64,000 bases of DNA from Enchytraeus crypticus (GCA_905160935.1 CAJHZI010000518.1:1-64000); one strand, 5' to 3'; positions 1 to 9,661 are shown, counted from the first letter of the stretch. Numbers and translations are program-made. Notes: generated from the letters alone by a model not told the origin.

Positions 1-1214
1 GTGGTCCAAACCAAAGTTTTCACTATCTTTATCTTTGTGTCTTTCTTTAGACTTTTTGTTAATAGTTCCTTTCTACTACCAAAGGCCGCTTTTGCTTGTG
101 CAATCCTACTGCATATTTCTGTCTCACATTTCCCATCATCGGTTATAGTATGACCCAAATATTTGAAACTCCTTACCTGTTCCAATTTCGTACCATTTAT
201 TGTGATATTAACTTCACCCTTATTATTGGATACTCTCATAACCTTGGTCTTTTTTATATTAATCTTCATGCCATATCTTAGGGCCGTATCATTCAGCCTA
301 TCCATTATCTTCTGCAATCCAATCTCGCTGGCCGCTACCATTCCTTGCTCATCTGCAAATCGTACATCTTGTAACAAATTCCCTCCTACTTTTATTCCTT
401 CTTCCAAGTCTTCCATGGATTCCTCCATCATTGCCTCAGCGTAAATGTTAAACAGCAGCGGCGAAATGCTACAACCTTGTCTTACTCCACGTCCTATTTC
501 ACCTTCTTCTGAGTATTCTTGTTGGATTTTGATTACTGCTCTTTGATTCATGTACAACTTCAAAATTAGTCTTCTATCTCTCCAGTCAATTCCTATTCTT
601 TTTAAGATATTCATCATCGTTATCCAATCAATCCTGTCAAAGGCCTTCTCGAAGTCTACAAAGCATACAAAAACATTTCCATATTCTAAGCTTCTTTCTC
701 AAAGAACCCGCATTACTCCTATTGCTTCTCTTGTGCCGCATCCTTTCCTAAAACCAAATTGTGTCTTGCTCAGTATCATCTCTGCTTTCGACTGAATGCG
801 ATTATTTACTATCTTTAATAAGATCTTCGATGCATGAGGTATCAAGCTGATTGTTCTGTAATCCGAACACTCCACAGTATTGGCTTTTTTGGGTAATGGA
901 ATCATCACTGAATTGGTAAAGTCGTCTGGCCAAATACCTGTACTGTACACTTCCATACATACTTCCATTAACTTTTTGAGTGTTTCTCCTTCCAACATTT
1001 TCAAGAATTCTGCTGGGATTTCATCTATTCCGGCTGCCTTTCCCTTCTTCATATTGTTAATTGCAGAATACATTTCCTCCTTCATTAAATCGGGGCCCCT
1101 TTTATCGCCTTCTATGATATTCTCTTCTATTTTAAAATCCTCTTGAACTGGTTTCCCAGCCTTATCATACAATTCCTCTACATATTCTCTCCATCTTTCT
1201 TTTACTTCTTCCAA
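1..1214 (-). pseudogene. LINE reverse transcriptase domain, inactive
   Basis: RT motifs appear in order: KAAGIDEIPAEFLKML, IPLPKK followed by YRTISLIPHASKILLKI, FRKGCGTREAI, FVDFEKAFD (motif A with first catalytic Asp), GVRQGCSISPLLFNIY (motif B), RFADE (motif C), and KINIKKTKVM. Motif C normally reads Y/FADD. Here the second Asp is Glu (codon on 348-350), which on family knowledge should kill polymerisation. A TGA at 699-701 also interrupts the frame. The domain runs off the left edge of the window. Confidence 0.9.
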
Positions 1215-1714
1215 ATCTTCAATTCCCCATCTTTGCCCATTATACTAATGTTCTTTGCATCTCCTTTATTTTTCTTATCGGTTCTTGTTAATATCCTGAC
1301 TTCCTGGTATAATAGATCTGACCTCCCTCTTCTATCATATTCTGCTAAATCATCACACTTTTCACTCCACCAATGATCTTTTGCTTTGTCTGTAATTCTT
1401 CTAAGTTCACTGTTTAAGCTTCTATATTTCCTTCGGCCATGACTGGTGTCAATACTTTTCCATTTCCTCCTTTCATCCATTTTGTCAAGCATCTTGCTTG
1501 TGATCCAAGGTTTTTTAGCTGTATTTGCTTTAAGAAAGCCATAAACTTCTTTTGCACCTATTTTAATAGCTTCCTTTAGCTGACACCATCTTTCATTTAC
1601 CCCAGTTCTTTCGTAGTCCTTCATTTCCTTAACTCTTCTTTCCACTGCTTCCTGAAACTGACTTCTTTTCGTGTTCAATCCGTTCAAATTCCATCTCTTA
1701 CTGCTTTTCTTTTT
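1202..1714 (-). pseudogene. LINE linker region between endonuclease and RT
   Basis: A minus-strand frame rich in Lys, Arg and Glu (for example RRVKEMKDYERTGVNERW and KAKDHWWSEKCDDLAEYD) occupies the position of the linker seen in related LINE ORF2 proteins. It starts just after the solo LTR and passes into the RT frame near 1205, where the reading frame shifts. I recognise it by order and composition, not by a catalytic motif. Confidence 0.8.
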
Positions 1715-1718
1715 ACGT

Positions 1719-2169
1719 TGTGGCGGTGTGTGTGTCCGTAGTGGGCGCACACAGTCGTTATCTAGGGGTCTGATTTTAAGGTGACTAATGTAGAGTTACT
1801 CTGAAATGCCTATAAAGAACAATGCCAAACGAAACTGTACTGAAATGTGATGTGAAATTGTATTAACACAAAACACAGTAAAACGCAGTGTAGGTAAGTA
1901 ACAAAATATAAAACACTTAGCTTAGGAAGGAAACAGTGCAACTCTCCAACGCAGCAAGACGGAAACTACGCCGGTCGAGGAAAGTCAGAAGGCCGAGACC
2001 CGGACGATCGCAGAGTAAACACAAGAGTGAATATAGTAAGCGGAGGATTACCTAAGAGGCCGAATTCCCGCCTATAAGATAGAGAGCAGAGAGGTCACTG
2101 TCTAAATATAGAAAGGCAGAGGACAGCAACAACAAGAGGGAGAGCAACAACAAGCTGTAATCTGCTACA
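1719..2169. mobile_element. Solo LTR (Ty3/gypsy-like), inserted in the LINE
   Basis: A 451-bp block with TG..CA ends, no coding capacity and composition unlike its surroundings splits the LINE coding region. It is bounded on both sides by ACGT (1715-1718 and 2170-2173), a 4-bp target duplication compatible with Ty3/gypsy integration. It is a fossil single LTR with no internal region, younger than the LINE that it interrupts. The family is inferred from end bases and duplication length only. Confidence 0.75.
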
Positions 2170-3057
2170 ACGTATTTTCTTCAACTGAAGCCCTACTTTT
2201 GCCATTACTAGATTGTGGTCTGAATTAATATCGGCTCCTGGATAAGCCCTTGAATTCTTTACACTATTCCTGTACCGTTGCTTTAACAGAATATAGTCTA
2301 ACTGGTATCTTCCCTCGTTTCCGGTGCTTCCTGGTTTCTTTAACGTGTAACGCCTCCTCTTCTCATGTTTGAACCAAGTGTTGAACACCACTAATCTCAT
2401 TCTATTGCAAAAGTCAACCAATTTCTGTCCTCTCTCATTTCTTTTTCCTAGACCATATTCCCCAACTACATTTCCATCTCTTCCTTCACCCACCACCGCG
2501 TTCCAATCCCCCATAACTATCACTTGATCTGTAGCTTGTTCTCCTTTAATCATTTCTTCTATTTTTTCGTACATCGCTTCAATTTCCTCATCCTCTGAGG
2601 CTGATGTAGGCATGTAGATTTGGATAAACACCAAATCTACTGGATCTGCTTTGATCCGCACTAACATCAGTCTGTCACTGCACTGAAGAAGCTTTGTTAC
2701 TCGTTCACTTAAATTTCTATCCAGTATTATAACCACATCCTTCTCCTTTTTATCTCCTCCGGATATATAACCCTGTACCCATCACTTTCTAAATCTCCAG
2801 TTCCCAACCACCTCATTTCACTCATCCCTAGGACATTTATTTTTTCTTTCTCTCTTTACATTTTCTAACTTTCCCCTTTCACCCATAGTTCTCACATTCC
2901 ATGTGTCCACACTTATCCTTTTGGGGCGCATGGAATGTCCTCCTGGTATATCTGTGGGGCACCCAAGGTGCCGACTGGCCGTGGGATTCTTACCGCCCCC
3001 TCCCCATTTAAAGGGTGCATGGGACTGGGGGCGTTCATTTTTGTCGTGATATACCAT
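2095..3057 (-). pseudogene. LINE apurinic/apyrimidinic-type endonuclease domain (broken)
   Basis: The segment encodes the N-terminal nicking endonuclease of the LINE. Visible landmarks are WNVRTMGERGKLENV near 2925-2880, IYMPTSASEDEE, the catalytic-type VMGDWNAVVGEG, LDYILLKQRYRN, and the terminal SDHNLV with the expected active-site His. Two frames carry it: 3057-2818 holds the leader and first strand, 2736-2095 the rest, with a disrupted stretch between. The last residues before 2169 run into an inserted LTR, so the native C-terminus is not preserved in this frame. Confidence 0.88.
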
Positions 3058-3125
3058 TATTTTCTTGGGGGATATGCTTTTTGACGAGGTGGGCCCCCTA
3101 TGCCTTCCTCTGCTTCAAATAGGTA

Positions 3126-3308
3126 GATATGCAAAAATATATAGATGGATAGAAATAGTTGGATAGTTATGTGCCATGGGTTTACCATTAGGTGCCACAC
3201 TGAGAGCCACACTGAGAGAGAAAGGGGGAGAAGGAGGTAGAGAAAGATATACTGTTAAGGTTTAGGTTTGCATGTGTTTCAAGAATGTTCTCTGTGTTAC
3301 TTTTGTAG
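3126..3308. other. Non-coding stretch with AG-rich tract before first visible RNF4-like exon
   Basis: No open frame of note. It contains a purine-rich run (about 3209-3246) and a pyrimidine-rich acceptor TTACTTTTGTAG ending at 3308. Confidence 0.5.
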
Positions 3309-3457
3309 AAACAAATATTTTTGTGGACCTAACGAATAGTCCTAGTATTGTGGATCTCACAAGGAATCCAATTGAGGTTGACTTAACAAGAAGTTCACCT
3401 AAAATTGATTTGACACAAACTCCTGGGGATTTTCCAGTTAACCGTCAGAATTTGGAA
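3309..3457 (+). CDS. RNF4: RNF4-like exon: four tandem SUMO-interacting motifs
   Basis: Acceptor TTTTGTAG precedes 3309, and the exon enters in phase 1. It encodes four V/I-D-L-T cores spaced 9-10 residues apart, separated by short Ser/Pro/Asn linkers, so the unit itself looks tandemly amplified. The donor after GAA at 3457 is GTCTGT, weak but the only one that keeps phase with the next exon. Confidence 0.8.
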
Positions 3458-6400
3458 GTCTGTATTGCTTAATAATAGAAAATTATATATAATTCTATTC
3501 ACTTTTGTTTTGAAATGCATATCGCTTACTTTTCAAATTCTTTCTTCAGTGTACATAGTTATTTAGCTATTTAATATTTAACGCAACAATTGTCTGATTT
3601 TCAAAAAAAGATATAATAATTTAAAGAATTTGACAGTATTTTATGATCTTTTTCAACTAGTCAAAGATCTGGTTACTTTAAATCTATTTAAGTCCTATTT
3701 GCTAATCTATGTTTAGTGTATTGTATAGCATGCATTATAGCTGTTTCATTCCTTTCTATTTATTCATTTGACAATAAAACAGACTTTCAAAAGTTTTGCA
3801 ACTAACAATCCGCTGAAAGTTTTGCAACTAACAATCCGCTGAAGGAAGCGATACATAATTGGTGCCTTTAGAAAGTTTCATCTTTATCTAGAAGCACTGA
3901 TTTAAGAACAACAAGTAAAATACTCTTCATGAACTATTCACTAATTGTATATTTTGGTGCTAGATGTGTGTATTTTAGAAATCTTAAAGAAGGGCTCTTT
4001 TTTTAGTTTATTTGAGCTTGTAGCTATAGCAGAGTGTATATACAGGGTGCGCATTAAAAAAATTTCCTCGTAGCACAATTACGATAGCCTAGTCAATTCT
4101 TAATATTTCGCCTTGAAATGTTAAGGTTCTCTTGTGGAGGGATTTAGTCACTAGCTGACAAAATTTTGTAAAAATATTTTTAAGGGAACCTGAGTTATCC
4201 AAGTTTTGCGAAAAAATTGATTTTTTTCATTTAACACGCAACGTAAAACGCCAATTAGAATCAATTCCTTTTTGAAAATGTGCTGACCCTGAAAAAGGCC
4301 GTTAGATGATGACGACTGATATTGTGCTATAATGTATTACACTAACACTATTCTGCCGAGACTGATTGAAGACTGCAACAAGTTAAAGTCAAATGATTTA
4401 ATTTTTTAACAGGACGGTGCGCCGGCTCACACTTCACATCTTGCACAATACTTTCTTGTACAATACAGGCCAGATTTCATAAAAATGGATGATTGGCCTC
4501 CTAATTCTCCAGATTTTAATCCACCTGATTCTTTGTCTGGAGACCCATGTTGGAAAAGTATCGTGCTTTCAAGCCCAAACCCAGAAACACAATGGAATTA
4601 AAGACTGTTCTTCAAGAGATCATACATTGTAGCACAGTATCAGAGTCGTCATCATCTAACGGCCTTTTTCAGGGTCAGCACATTTTCAAAAAGGAATTGA
4701 TTCTAATTGACGTTTTACGTTACGTGTTAAATGAAAAAAATCAATTTTTTTCGCAAAACTTGGATAACTCCGGTTCCCTTAAAAATAATTTTACAAAATT
4801 TGGTCAGCTTGTGGCTAAACTCCTCCACAAGAGAACCTTAAAATTTCAAGGCGAAATATCAATAATTGGCTAAGCTATCATAATTGTGCTAGGAGGATAT
4901 TTTTTTAATGCACACCCTGTATGCAGTTAAATATAACCTTGTTAATATTATTTCTTCTTTTGACATCTTAAGTTAATATATCTTATTGCAGGTACTCGAT
5001 TTGGACGATTCAATTCCAGGTAGTTTTTGACTATTAGCTATGATTGATTATTAAAATGCTGCTAGTTTTTAGCTAAAATATTACTTACAACCTTATCATA
5101 AGTTATTAATCTTAATCTCGCCAATTATGATGAATCTATGATATTACTTTTTCTAACCTTGGAGCATGTAGATTAGCATGTGCAGGCGTTCAGAACTTGT
5201 AGATTAGCTTGTTCAGTTATTTAGAACCTGTAGATTAGGTTATTCAGTCGTTCAAAACTTGTAAATTAGCTTGTGTAGGCATTTAGAACTTGTAGATTAG
5301 CTTGTACAGTTGTTCAGAACTTGTAGATTAGCTTGTGCAGGCGTTCAGAACTTGTAGATTTGCTTATTCAGTCGTTCAGAACTTGTAGATTAGCTTGTGC
5401 AGTCGTTCAGAACTTGTAGATTAGCTTGTGCAGGCGTTCAGAACTTGTAGATTAGCTTGTTCAGTCGTTTAGAACCTGTAGATTAGCTTATTCAGTCGTT
5501 CAGAACTTGTAGATTAGCTTGTTCAGTCGTTCAGAACTTGTAGATTAGCTTGTACAGGCGTTCAGAACTTGTAGATTAGCTTGTACAGGCGTTCAGAACT
5601 TGTAGATTAGCTTGTGATTTGTATGTTCTTCAACCACTGATCCTCGCAATGGAGCATTAGTATGTTTTATTTTTATAGTATATGTTTATATGGTTTATAT
5701 TAATATCATGTTAGAAATAAATGTTAAGATAGGCGTTAGATGGCAGAGAAGGAGAGACTTTTACTTCAAGTCTTTAGTGATATGGTTATGCTGGACCCTT
5801 AATGGCCAGTAGCTAACTGACAACCTTGGTGCTGTCCGATCTTTCATTTTTGGAGTTTGTCAATTACGAAACAATTTATTGCTATTAAATGCAATTTTTA
5901 AATTAAACTAATATTAATTAGTCTACTTATATGTGATTGCTTTCAGTGTTATATTTCTTTTTGTCGTGTGATTTTTACGCACATGACAACCGAAGATCAA
6001 AGTGTCATTCATTTCTTAGTTGCTGCTTTTGTTGTTTTCGTTAGTTCCTCAACGAAGGCAACGAACACTATTAACCATGGAGAGAAACTCCATGGTAAAT
6101 AGTATTTGTTGCCTTTAATAGCAATCTGTTGCAGCCTGCACGGATTTAAAAATTACCTTCTAGTCTTCCAATACCTTAGTGATTTTTTAATGCAAAGCTA
6201 TCAACACTCGGTCTTCCAAGGTGGTCCACCATCTATATAATAACCGGGCTCGTCGTAGCTTAACTTCTTTCATTGATGTTCAGCTTAATCTCTCTCTCTC
6301 TCTCTCACTGCACTGCCAACTGGCAGGTCCATGGCATACAATGCCTCCACTCATCTCCATCATCTGCCTTCCTCTTCATGTCCAAATACGAGTGGATCTT

Positions 6401-7079
6401 TAATTTATCTAACATCAGTTTAATCAACTGTGTTAAATCCCTCCCCATATTAAAGTAGTAAAGTCAAAGTTACAAGTCTGAGAATCTGTAATTAACCTCT
6501 TATTATAATTAACAAGTAGGATTTGTTAGATATGAAATATTGATGTTCTGTTGGAAATGTGAAGTACTGATGTTATACTGGAGATGTGGTGTACTGATGT
6601 TATACTAGAGATGTGAAGTACTTATGTTATACTGGAGATGTGACGTACTGATGTTATACTAGAGATGTGAAGTACTAATGTTATACTGGAGATGTGAAGT
6701 ACTGATGTTATACTGGAAATATGACGTCGATGCTATGTTGGAGAAGTGAGATATCTGTTATCACTGAGCCATAGCTTCGATTTAATTATGCACTCTGGGA
6801 ATGTGATATTGATATTATGTGGTAGATGCCAGACATGAAGAACGTGAGAGAGAGATGAGAGAACGGTCTCTCATATACATGGGCGCATCACACTGTCGCA
6901 CTGGTAGAGATTCACGGGCTGGAGCGGATTGGCTTAGAGTTAGGACACTAGTGAGAGAGCAAACTGGAGATGATTTGAACAATCAAGTCATTAACTTGAC
7001 CACGTCTACTACCTCGTTAAAGCCGAGTCAAACTTCCTACAGGTATTCTCTCTCTCTCTCCTTCTCTCTCTTTCTCTTT

Positions 7080-7111
<32 letters not shown>

Positions 7112-9661
7112 GCAGTGTATAGTGTTCTGTCAAATGGCACGTCCAAGGTACATATTCACATTATGCCGTTGGGCTTCGTATAATACACTACATCGATCAA
7201 CGAGTCCCTTCACCTACGCCGATGTGTTAAATCTTAATGTAGCCTATATCTCTCTATTTCTTAGTGGACCACTTACTGGCAGGTTCACGGCATATAACAC
7301 CCCAATTCTTCTTCATTATAAGTTTAACTAGTTTTTAACTCTTTATTATAATTTTAACTAGTTCTTAGGTATTTAATATAATATAACTAGTTCTTTTAGG
7401 GTTTTCTTCGTTATTGTCACATTTCTCACGATTGTGTGAATCCGTATCCATTTTGTTTGGAATGATTAAAAAAATGTGAGTGTTGATTGAATTTTTTAGG
7501 TTGTTACCTGTGGCATTCTGCTAAATGTTATCTTTACTGGTTGCAATAGACTTTTAATTACACTCGAAGAAGATAACTTTAGAACAAATTTATTTTATTT
7601 TATCAAAAATTCTTGTCTCTATCCGGCATAAAAGTCATCAAGTTACCATTCGTGTGACGACACTACAGCTGATAGTCGTTTGTTGACAAACAATGCATTG
7701 AACACAATGATAAATACTAGAAAAATTATAAAATGTTCCTTAAATTGACATTTATATTGGAATTTACCCTGTAGAGCTGATGATTACATACCGCTGGAAA
7801 GCATTTTACCATTTCCTATCTTCTAATAAGAAAGGAACACCTTGAAAACGATTATTTTGTGCTTTTAAGATCAAACTGCTAAGATCGGCAATTCTAAAAC
7901 AGCATTTGTTTGTCAACAAACTGCGTCCGGCCTTCACCTTCTAGTGTCTGTTTGCTTATTTCCTATTGGCTATATCGTTCAACCTTGACAATGAAATCAT
8001 CACACTTTTACGGGGAATTGTTTGGTTTGCTCTACCAAACACAAAGGATCAGCAGTGTCTTCATGTATTAATTCGCTTTACACTCGCGCATTTAACGAAT
8101 GCACCTGTATATATCGTACATATGCTTCTCTATGTATGTTTGTCTGTAGCAACTCAGATACGACCAGTGTGTATTCAGCTCCCACATGTACAGCTTCGAG
8201 CAGTGCTGCTCAATCCTCCACCACTGAGAGCATCGCCTGCCTGAGAGCATCCACAGCTTCTAGCAGTGCTGCTCAATCCTACGCCACTGATAGCATCGCC
8301 TGCCCTGTGTGCCTGTTGACACTGTCTGAGGTTTAATTCTAGTGTTTTTAATTTTTGATGTGATGATGATGATGATGAATTTTTTCGATATTATTGCTTA
8401 TTATTATTATTTATTATTATTATTGACTGATGATATGATGTAGGACTGAGAGGATTTGAGACAGTCTATTCGTATCCCGATCCTGGTTGAGCTGGGATGA
8501 GAAGATGATGATGATGATTATTTATTATTATTATTATTACTATTATTATTATTATTGTTATAGGTTTTATTAGATGAAACTAACGTTAACATCGGTTTAA
8601 AAAAAATTAAATAAGCAAACAAGTAATATGAAAGTGACTACAGTACAGGAGCCTGAGCTCTGTGCGGTAATACGATAAATTTAATAATATCTAGTCGAAA
8701 GTCAGAATTACACAAATTTTTTTATTATGCTATTAAGTATCCTAATTCCATTTCTCTAAGTCAATAAGCATTGTTGGAGAGCTATCTGTACAATATAAAC
8801 TGTGAATTAATTGAAGTGGGTATACTTAATGTAGTTTGTAGTAATGATTTCTTATTTATACGAGGTAACAATTTAACATTTGGTCTGCTAAATCTTGCTA
8901 TTTAAATAAGCTTCAGCTCTGTTAATTAATTTCTTAACAACTAGTTTAACGATGTTTAATAATACTTTATGAAATTGTCAACCAAATAATGGTTATAATC
9001 ATCGTCGTCTTCCCTTGAATCCCAGTTTGGTTTGTTCTTCTGCTACTCGGACACAACACGGGTAATAAATGGCTAATAATATTATTAAATGTTATTCTTA
9101 TGCTATCCATTTTTTTAAATGGGCTTTTTGTAAAACTAAATTTTGGTGTGTTTTGAGATTTTGCAGCATTGTAGTTGATGTTTAACGTTGGTAGTCTTAC
9201 AGTACTTGTGTACTACCATATATCTGTCCTTCTCACTCTGGGATTCAAATTTCAAAATATTTTTCTGGCGCATTTACTATCTAGTCCATTGTCTCCTACA
9301 GTTTTCTAATTAGCTAGATATTTTCTAGCTAGTTTAGTTTTTGTTTAGCCACTATATTTTACTTTAGTTGCGTAATTTTAGTTAGTTTTCGTTAGTACGT
9401 ATGTTACAGTCGGATAATTATTCTATTGTTATTATTATTAAAATTATTATTATTATTATTATTATTGTTATTATTATTATCATTATTATTATTATTGGTT
9501 GTTTGTAGGTGCGAGCAGATGGGAATCACATGATGACCGGGCGCTGTGGTCATATAGTTTGTGACAAGTGCATGAACGATCTGCTGAAGTACAAACCAGC
9601 TCGATGTCCGTCCTGTCGTATCAACATCTCCAAGAATTCTGTTCATCCTGTCTTTCTTTAG
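3309..9661 (+). CDS. RNF4: RNF4-like SUMO-targeted ubiquitin ligase (STUbL), 5'-partial, spliced
   Basis: Five exons join in phase: 3309-3457, 4992-5019, 6826-7042, 8150-8330 and 9509-9661, giving 242 residues to the TAG stop. Exon phases match at every junction (1/0, 0/1, 1/2, 2/0, 0/stop). Residues 5-36 carry four SUMO-interacting motifs (FVDLT, IVDLT, EVDLT, KIDLT), residues 51-56 VLDLDD, and 113-118 QVINLT. The RING is C-terminal: C183, C186, C205, H207, C210, C213, C225 and C228, ending HPVFL, close to HPIYI in vertebrate RNF4. The family binds poly-SUMO chains through the SIMs and ubiquitinates them through a dimeric RING, mainly in the nucleus, during DNA repair and proteotoxic stress. 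The length slightly exceeds human RNF4 (190). The initiator exon is not identified. The weakest junctions are the 3457 donor (GAA/GTCTGT) and the 6826 acceptor. Confidence 0.85.
3458..4042. other. Intron sequence with a 29-bp tandem duplication
   Basis: AT-rich intron. The only structure seen is two adjacent copies of a segment containing GTTTTGCAACTAACAATCCG at about 3790-3844. Confidence 0.6.
4043..4919 (+). mobile_element. Mariner-type fold-back element with ~290-bp inverted repeats
   Basis: The ends are CAGGGTG at 4043 and CACCCTG at 4919, flanked by TA on both sides (4041-4042, 4920-4921). The arms 4043-4334 and 4624-4919 are near-complementary over roughly 290 bp, far longer than usual mariner termini. 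The centre (4405-4620) keeps remnants of the C-terminal half of a DDE transposase: QDGAPAHTSHLAQYF, WPPNSPDFNPPD, then in another frame KPKPRNTMELKTVLQE. It is non-autonomous and lies in an intron of the RNF4-like gene. Confidence 0.9.
4411..4623 (+). pseudogene. Mariner transposase C-terminal remnant
   Basis: QDGAPAHTS and WPPNSPDFNP are hallmark motifs around the second and third catalytic positions of mariner/Tc1 transposases. The catalytic-triad N-terminal part is absent, and at least one frame change follows NPPD. Its close relative is the remnant at 44204-44563, which shares the [14 protein letters not shown] pattern. Confidence 0.8.
4992..5019 (+). CDS. RNF4: RNF4-like 28-nt microexon encoding a fifth SIM
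   Basis: Flanked by a good acceptor (TCTTATTGCAG) and donor (CCAG/GTAGTT), it encodes VLDLDDSIP plus one base. The hydrophobic core followed by acidic residues is a classical SIM. Its length takes the frame from phase 0 to phase 1, which is exactly what the neighbouring exons need. Confidence 0.75.
5170..5615. repeat. Minisatellite, 31-bp unit, ~14 copies
   Basis: Tandem units built on TTCAGAACTTGTAGATTAGC followed by TTGTGCAGGCG or variants (TTGTTCAGTCG, TTGTACAGGCG). The alternating sub-variants suggest higher-order duplication. It lies in the intron downstream of the SIM microexon. Confidence 0.9.
6057..6113. repeat. Imperfect hairpin, 26-bp arms
   Basis: GGCAACGAACACTATTAACC...CATGGAG pairs with its downstream complement (23 of 26 positions) around a 5-nt loop. 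The arm is the same sequence as the body of the adjacent 5S-derived SINE, so it is a head-to-head pair of SINE fragments. Confidence 0.75.
6114..6285 (-). mobile_element. 5S rRNA-derived SINE (SINE3 type), degraded copy
   Basis: On the minus strand GAAGTTAAGCTACG, ACCTTGGAAGACCGAGTGTTG-like and CCGTGCAGGCTGCAA-like stretches follow the order of the two better copies at 12655-12957 and 35295-35605. It is the most diverged of the three and abuts a LINE tail at 6288. Confidence 0.7.
6286..6410 (-). mobile_element. 5'-truncated LINE 3' end with (AG)n tail
   Basis: On the minus strand it has the conserved 3' terminal sequence of the LINE family at the left end of the window (ending ATGGACCTGCCAGTTGGCAG) followed by (GA)n. 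The same 3' end occurs with coding sequence attached at 51755-51975. Confidence 0.8.
6540..6735. repeat. Minisatellite, ~27-bp unit, ~7 copies
   Basis: Units of TACTGATGTTATACTGGAGA plus TGTGAAG, with GA/TA variants. It ends about 90 bp before the RNF4-like exon at 6826 and may have displaced a normal polypyrimidine tract there. Confidence 0.85.
6826..7042 (+). CDS. RNF4: RNF4-like exon: basic/acidic region and sixth SIM-like motif
   Basis: It enters in phase 1 and leaves in phase 2 at a strong donor (CTACAG/GTATTC). It encodes an Arg/Glu-rich stretch (DARHEEREREMRERS), comparable in position with the Arg-rich region that follows the SIMs in vertebrate RNF4, then QVINLTT, a SIM-like motif. 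The acceptor GTGGTAG lacks a good pyrimidine tract, so the 5' boundary is the least certain of the gene. Confidence 0.6.
7045..7320 (-). mobile_element. LINE 3'-tail copies with (CT)n tract
   Basis: A (CT)n run at 7050-7112 follows the exon donor directly. Two degraded copies of the LINE 3' end follow (7112-7150 and 7250-7315, the latter with CTTACTGGCAGGTTCACGGC), both reading on the minus strand. Confidence 0.65.
7321..8149. other. Intron, no recognised structure
   Basis: AT-rich intron without convincing coding or repeat structure. It ends in the acceptor before 8150. Confidence 0.5.
8150..8330 (+). CDS. RNF4: RNF4-like exon: Ser/Ala linker, first RING cysteine pair
   Basis: The acceptor TTTGTCTGTAG is strong, and the exon enters in phase 2 and ends in phase 0 (CTGAG/GTTTAA). 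It contains a 63-bp direct duplication (8190-8252 and 8253-8315), so TASSSAAQS...SIAC occurs twice. Only the second copy continues as CPVC, the first zinc-binding pair (C183, C186). The first copy has an orphan Cys at 162. Confidence 0.85.
8355..8560 (+). mobile_element. GATGAT-tailed dispersed repeat (3' part) with trinucleotide runs
   Basis: 8437-8500 matches the 3' part of a dispersed family (GACAGTCTATTCGTATCCCG, then CTGGGAT and GATGAT repeats) seen complete at 18062 and 23361. (GAT)n and (ATT)n runs surround it. Confidence 0.8.
8998..9066 (-). mobile_element. GATGAT-tailed repeat, internally deleted copy
   Basis: Minus-strand copy in which the 5' end (CCCGTGTTGTGTCCG) is joined almost directly to the 3' end (AAACTGGGATTCAAGGGAAG and GAT repeats). 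It lacks the ~200-bp middle. Confidence 0.75.
9425..9497. repeat. (ATT)n microsatellite
   Basis: Imperfect ATT repeats ending about 12 bp before the terminal RNF4-like exon. The purine strand would encode only poly-Asn, so no gene is called. Confidence 0.9.
9509..9661 (+). CDS. RNF4: RNF4-like terminal exon: remainder of C3HC4 RING
   Basis: Acceptor GGTTGTTTGTAG, phase 0. It encodes 50 residues with GRCGHIVCDKC and ARCPSCR, the last six zinc ligands, ending SVHPVFL and TAG at 9659-9661. The C-terminal hydrophobic tail matches the position of the RNF4 tail that helps contact E2~ubiquitin and the partner RING. Confidence 0.92.
   Translation: MRADGNHMMTGRCGHIVCDKCMNDLLKYKPARCPSCRINISKNSVHPVFL

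Larger units (their letters stand above)
1..3125 (-). mobile_element. LINE with APE-type endonuclease and reverse transcriptase (RTE/CFDP2-like), 3' end beyond window
   Basis: Read on the minus strand, this is a non-LTR retrotransposon in coding order endonuclease then reverse transcriptase. The endonuclease begins near 2925 (WNVRTMGERGKLENV) and ends near 2180 (SDHNLVMAKV). The RT runs from about 1710 through position 1 (RFADEQGMV, FKYLGHTITDDG). The endonuclease resembles the BovB/RTE-derived domain of CFDP2, which is why I assign it to that group. The frame at position 1 corresponds to the start of another copy at 51755, so the 3' end lies left of the window. The copy is inactive: an in-frame TGA lies at 699-701, the frame changes near 1205, a solo LTR splits it, and the catalytic FADD motif reads FADE. 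It lies antisense upstream of the RNF4-like exons and could be inside that gene's first intron. Confidence 0.92.

Noticed and set aside
5170-5615. CRISPR-like array
   Set aside because: Direct tandem units without unique spacers; eukaryotic minisatellite.
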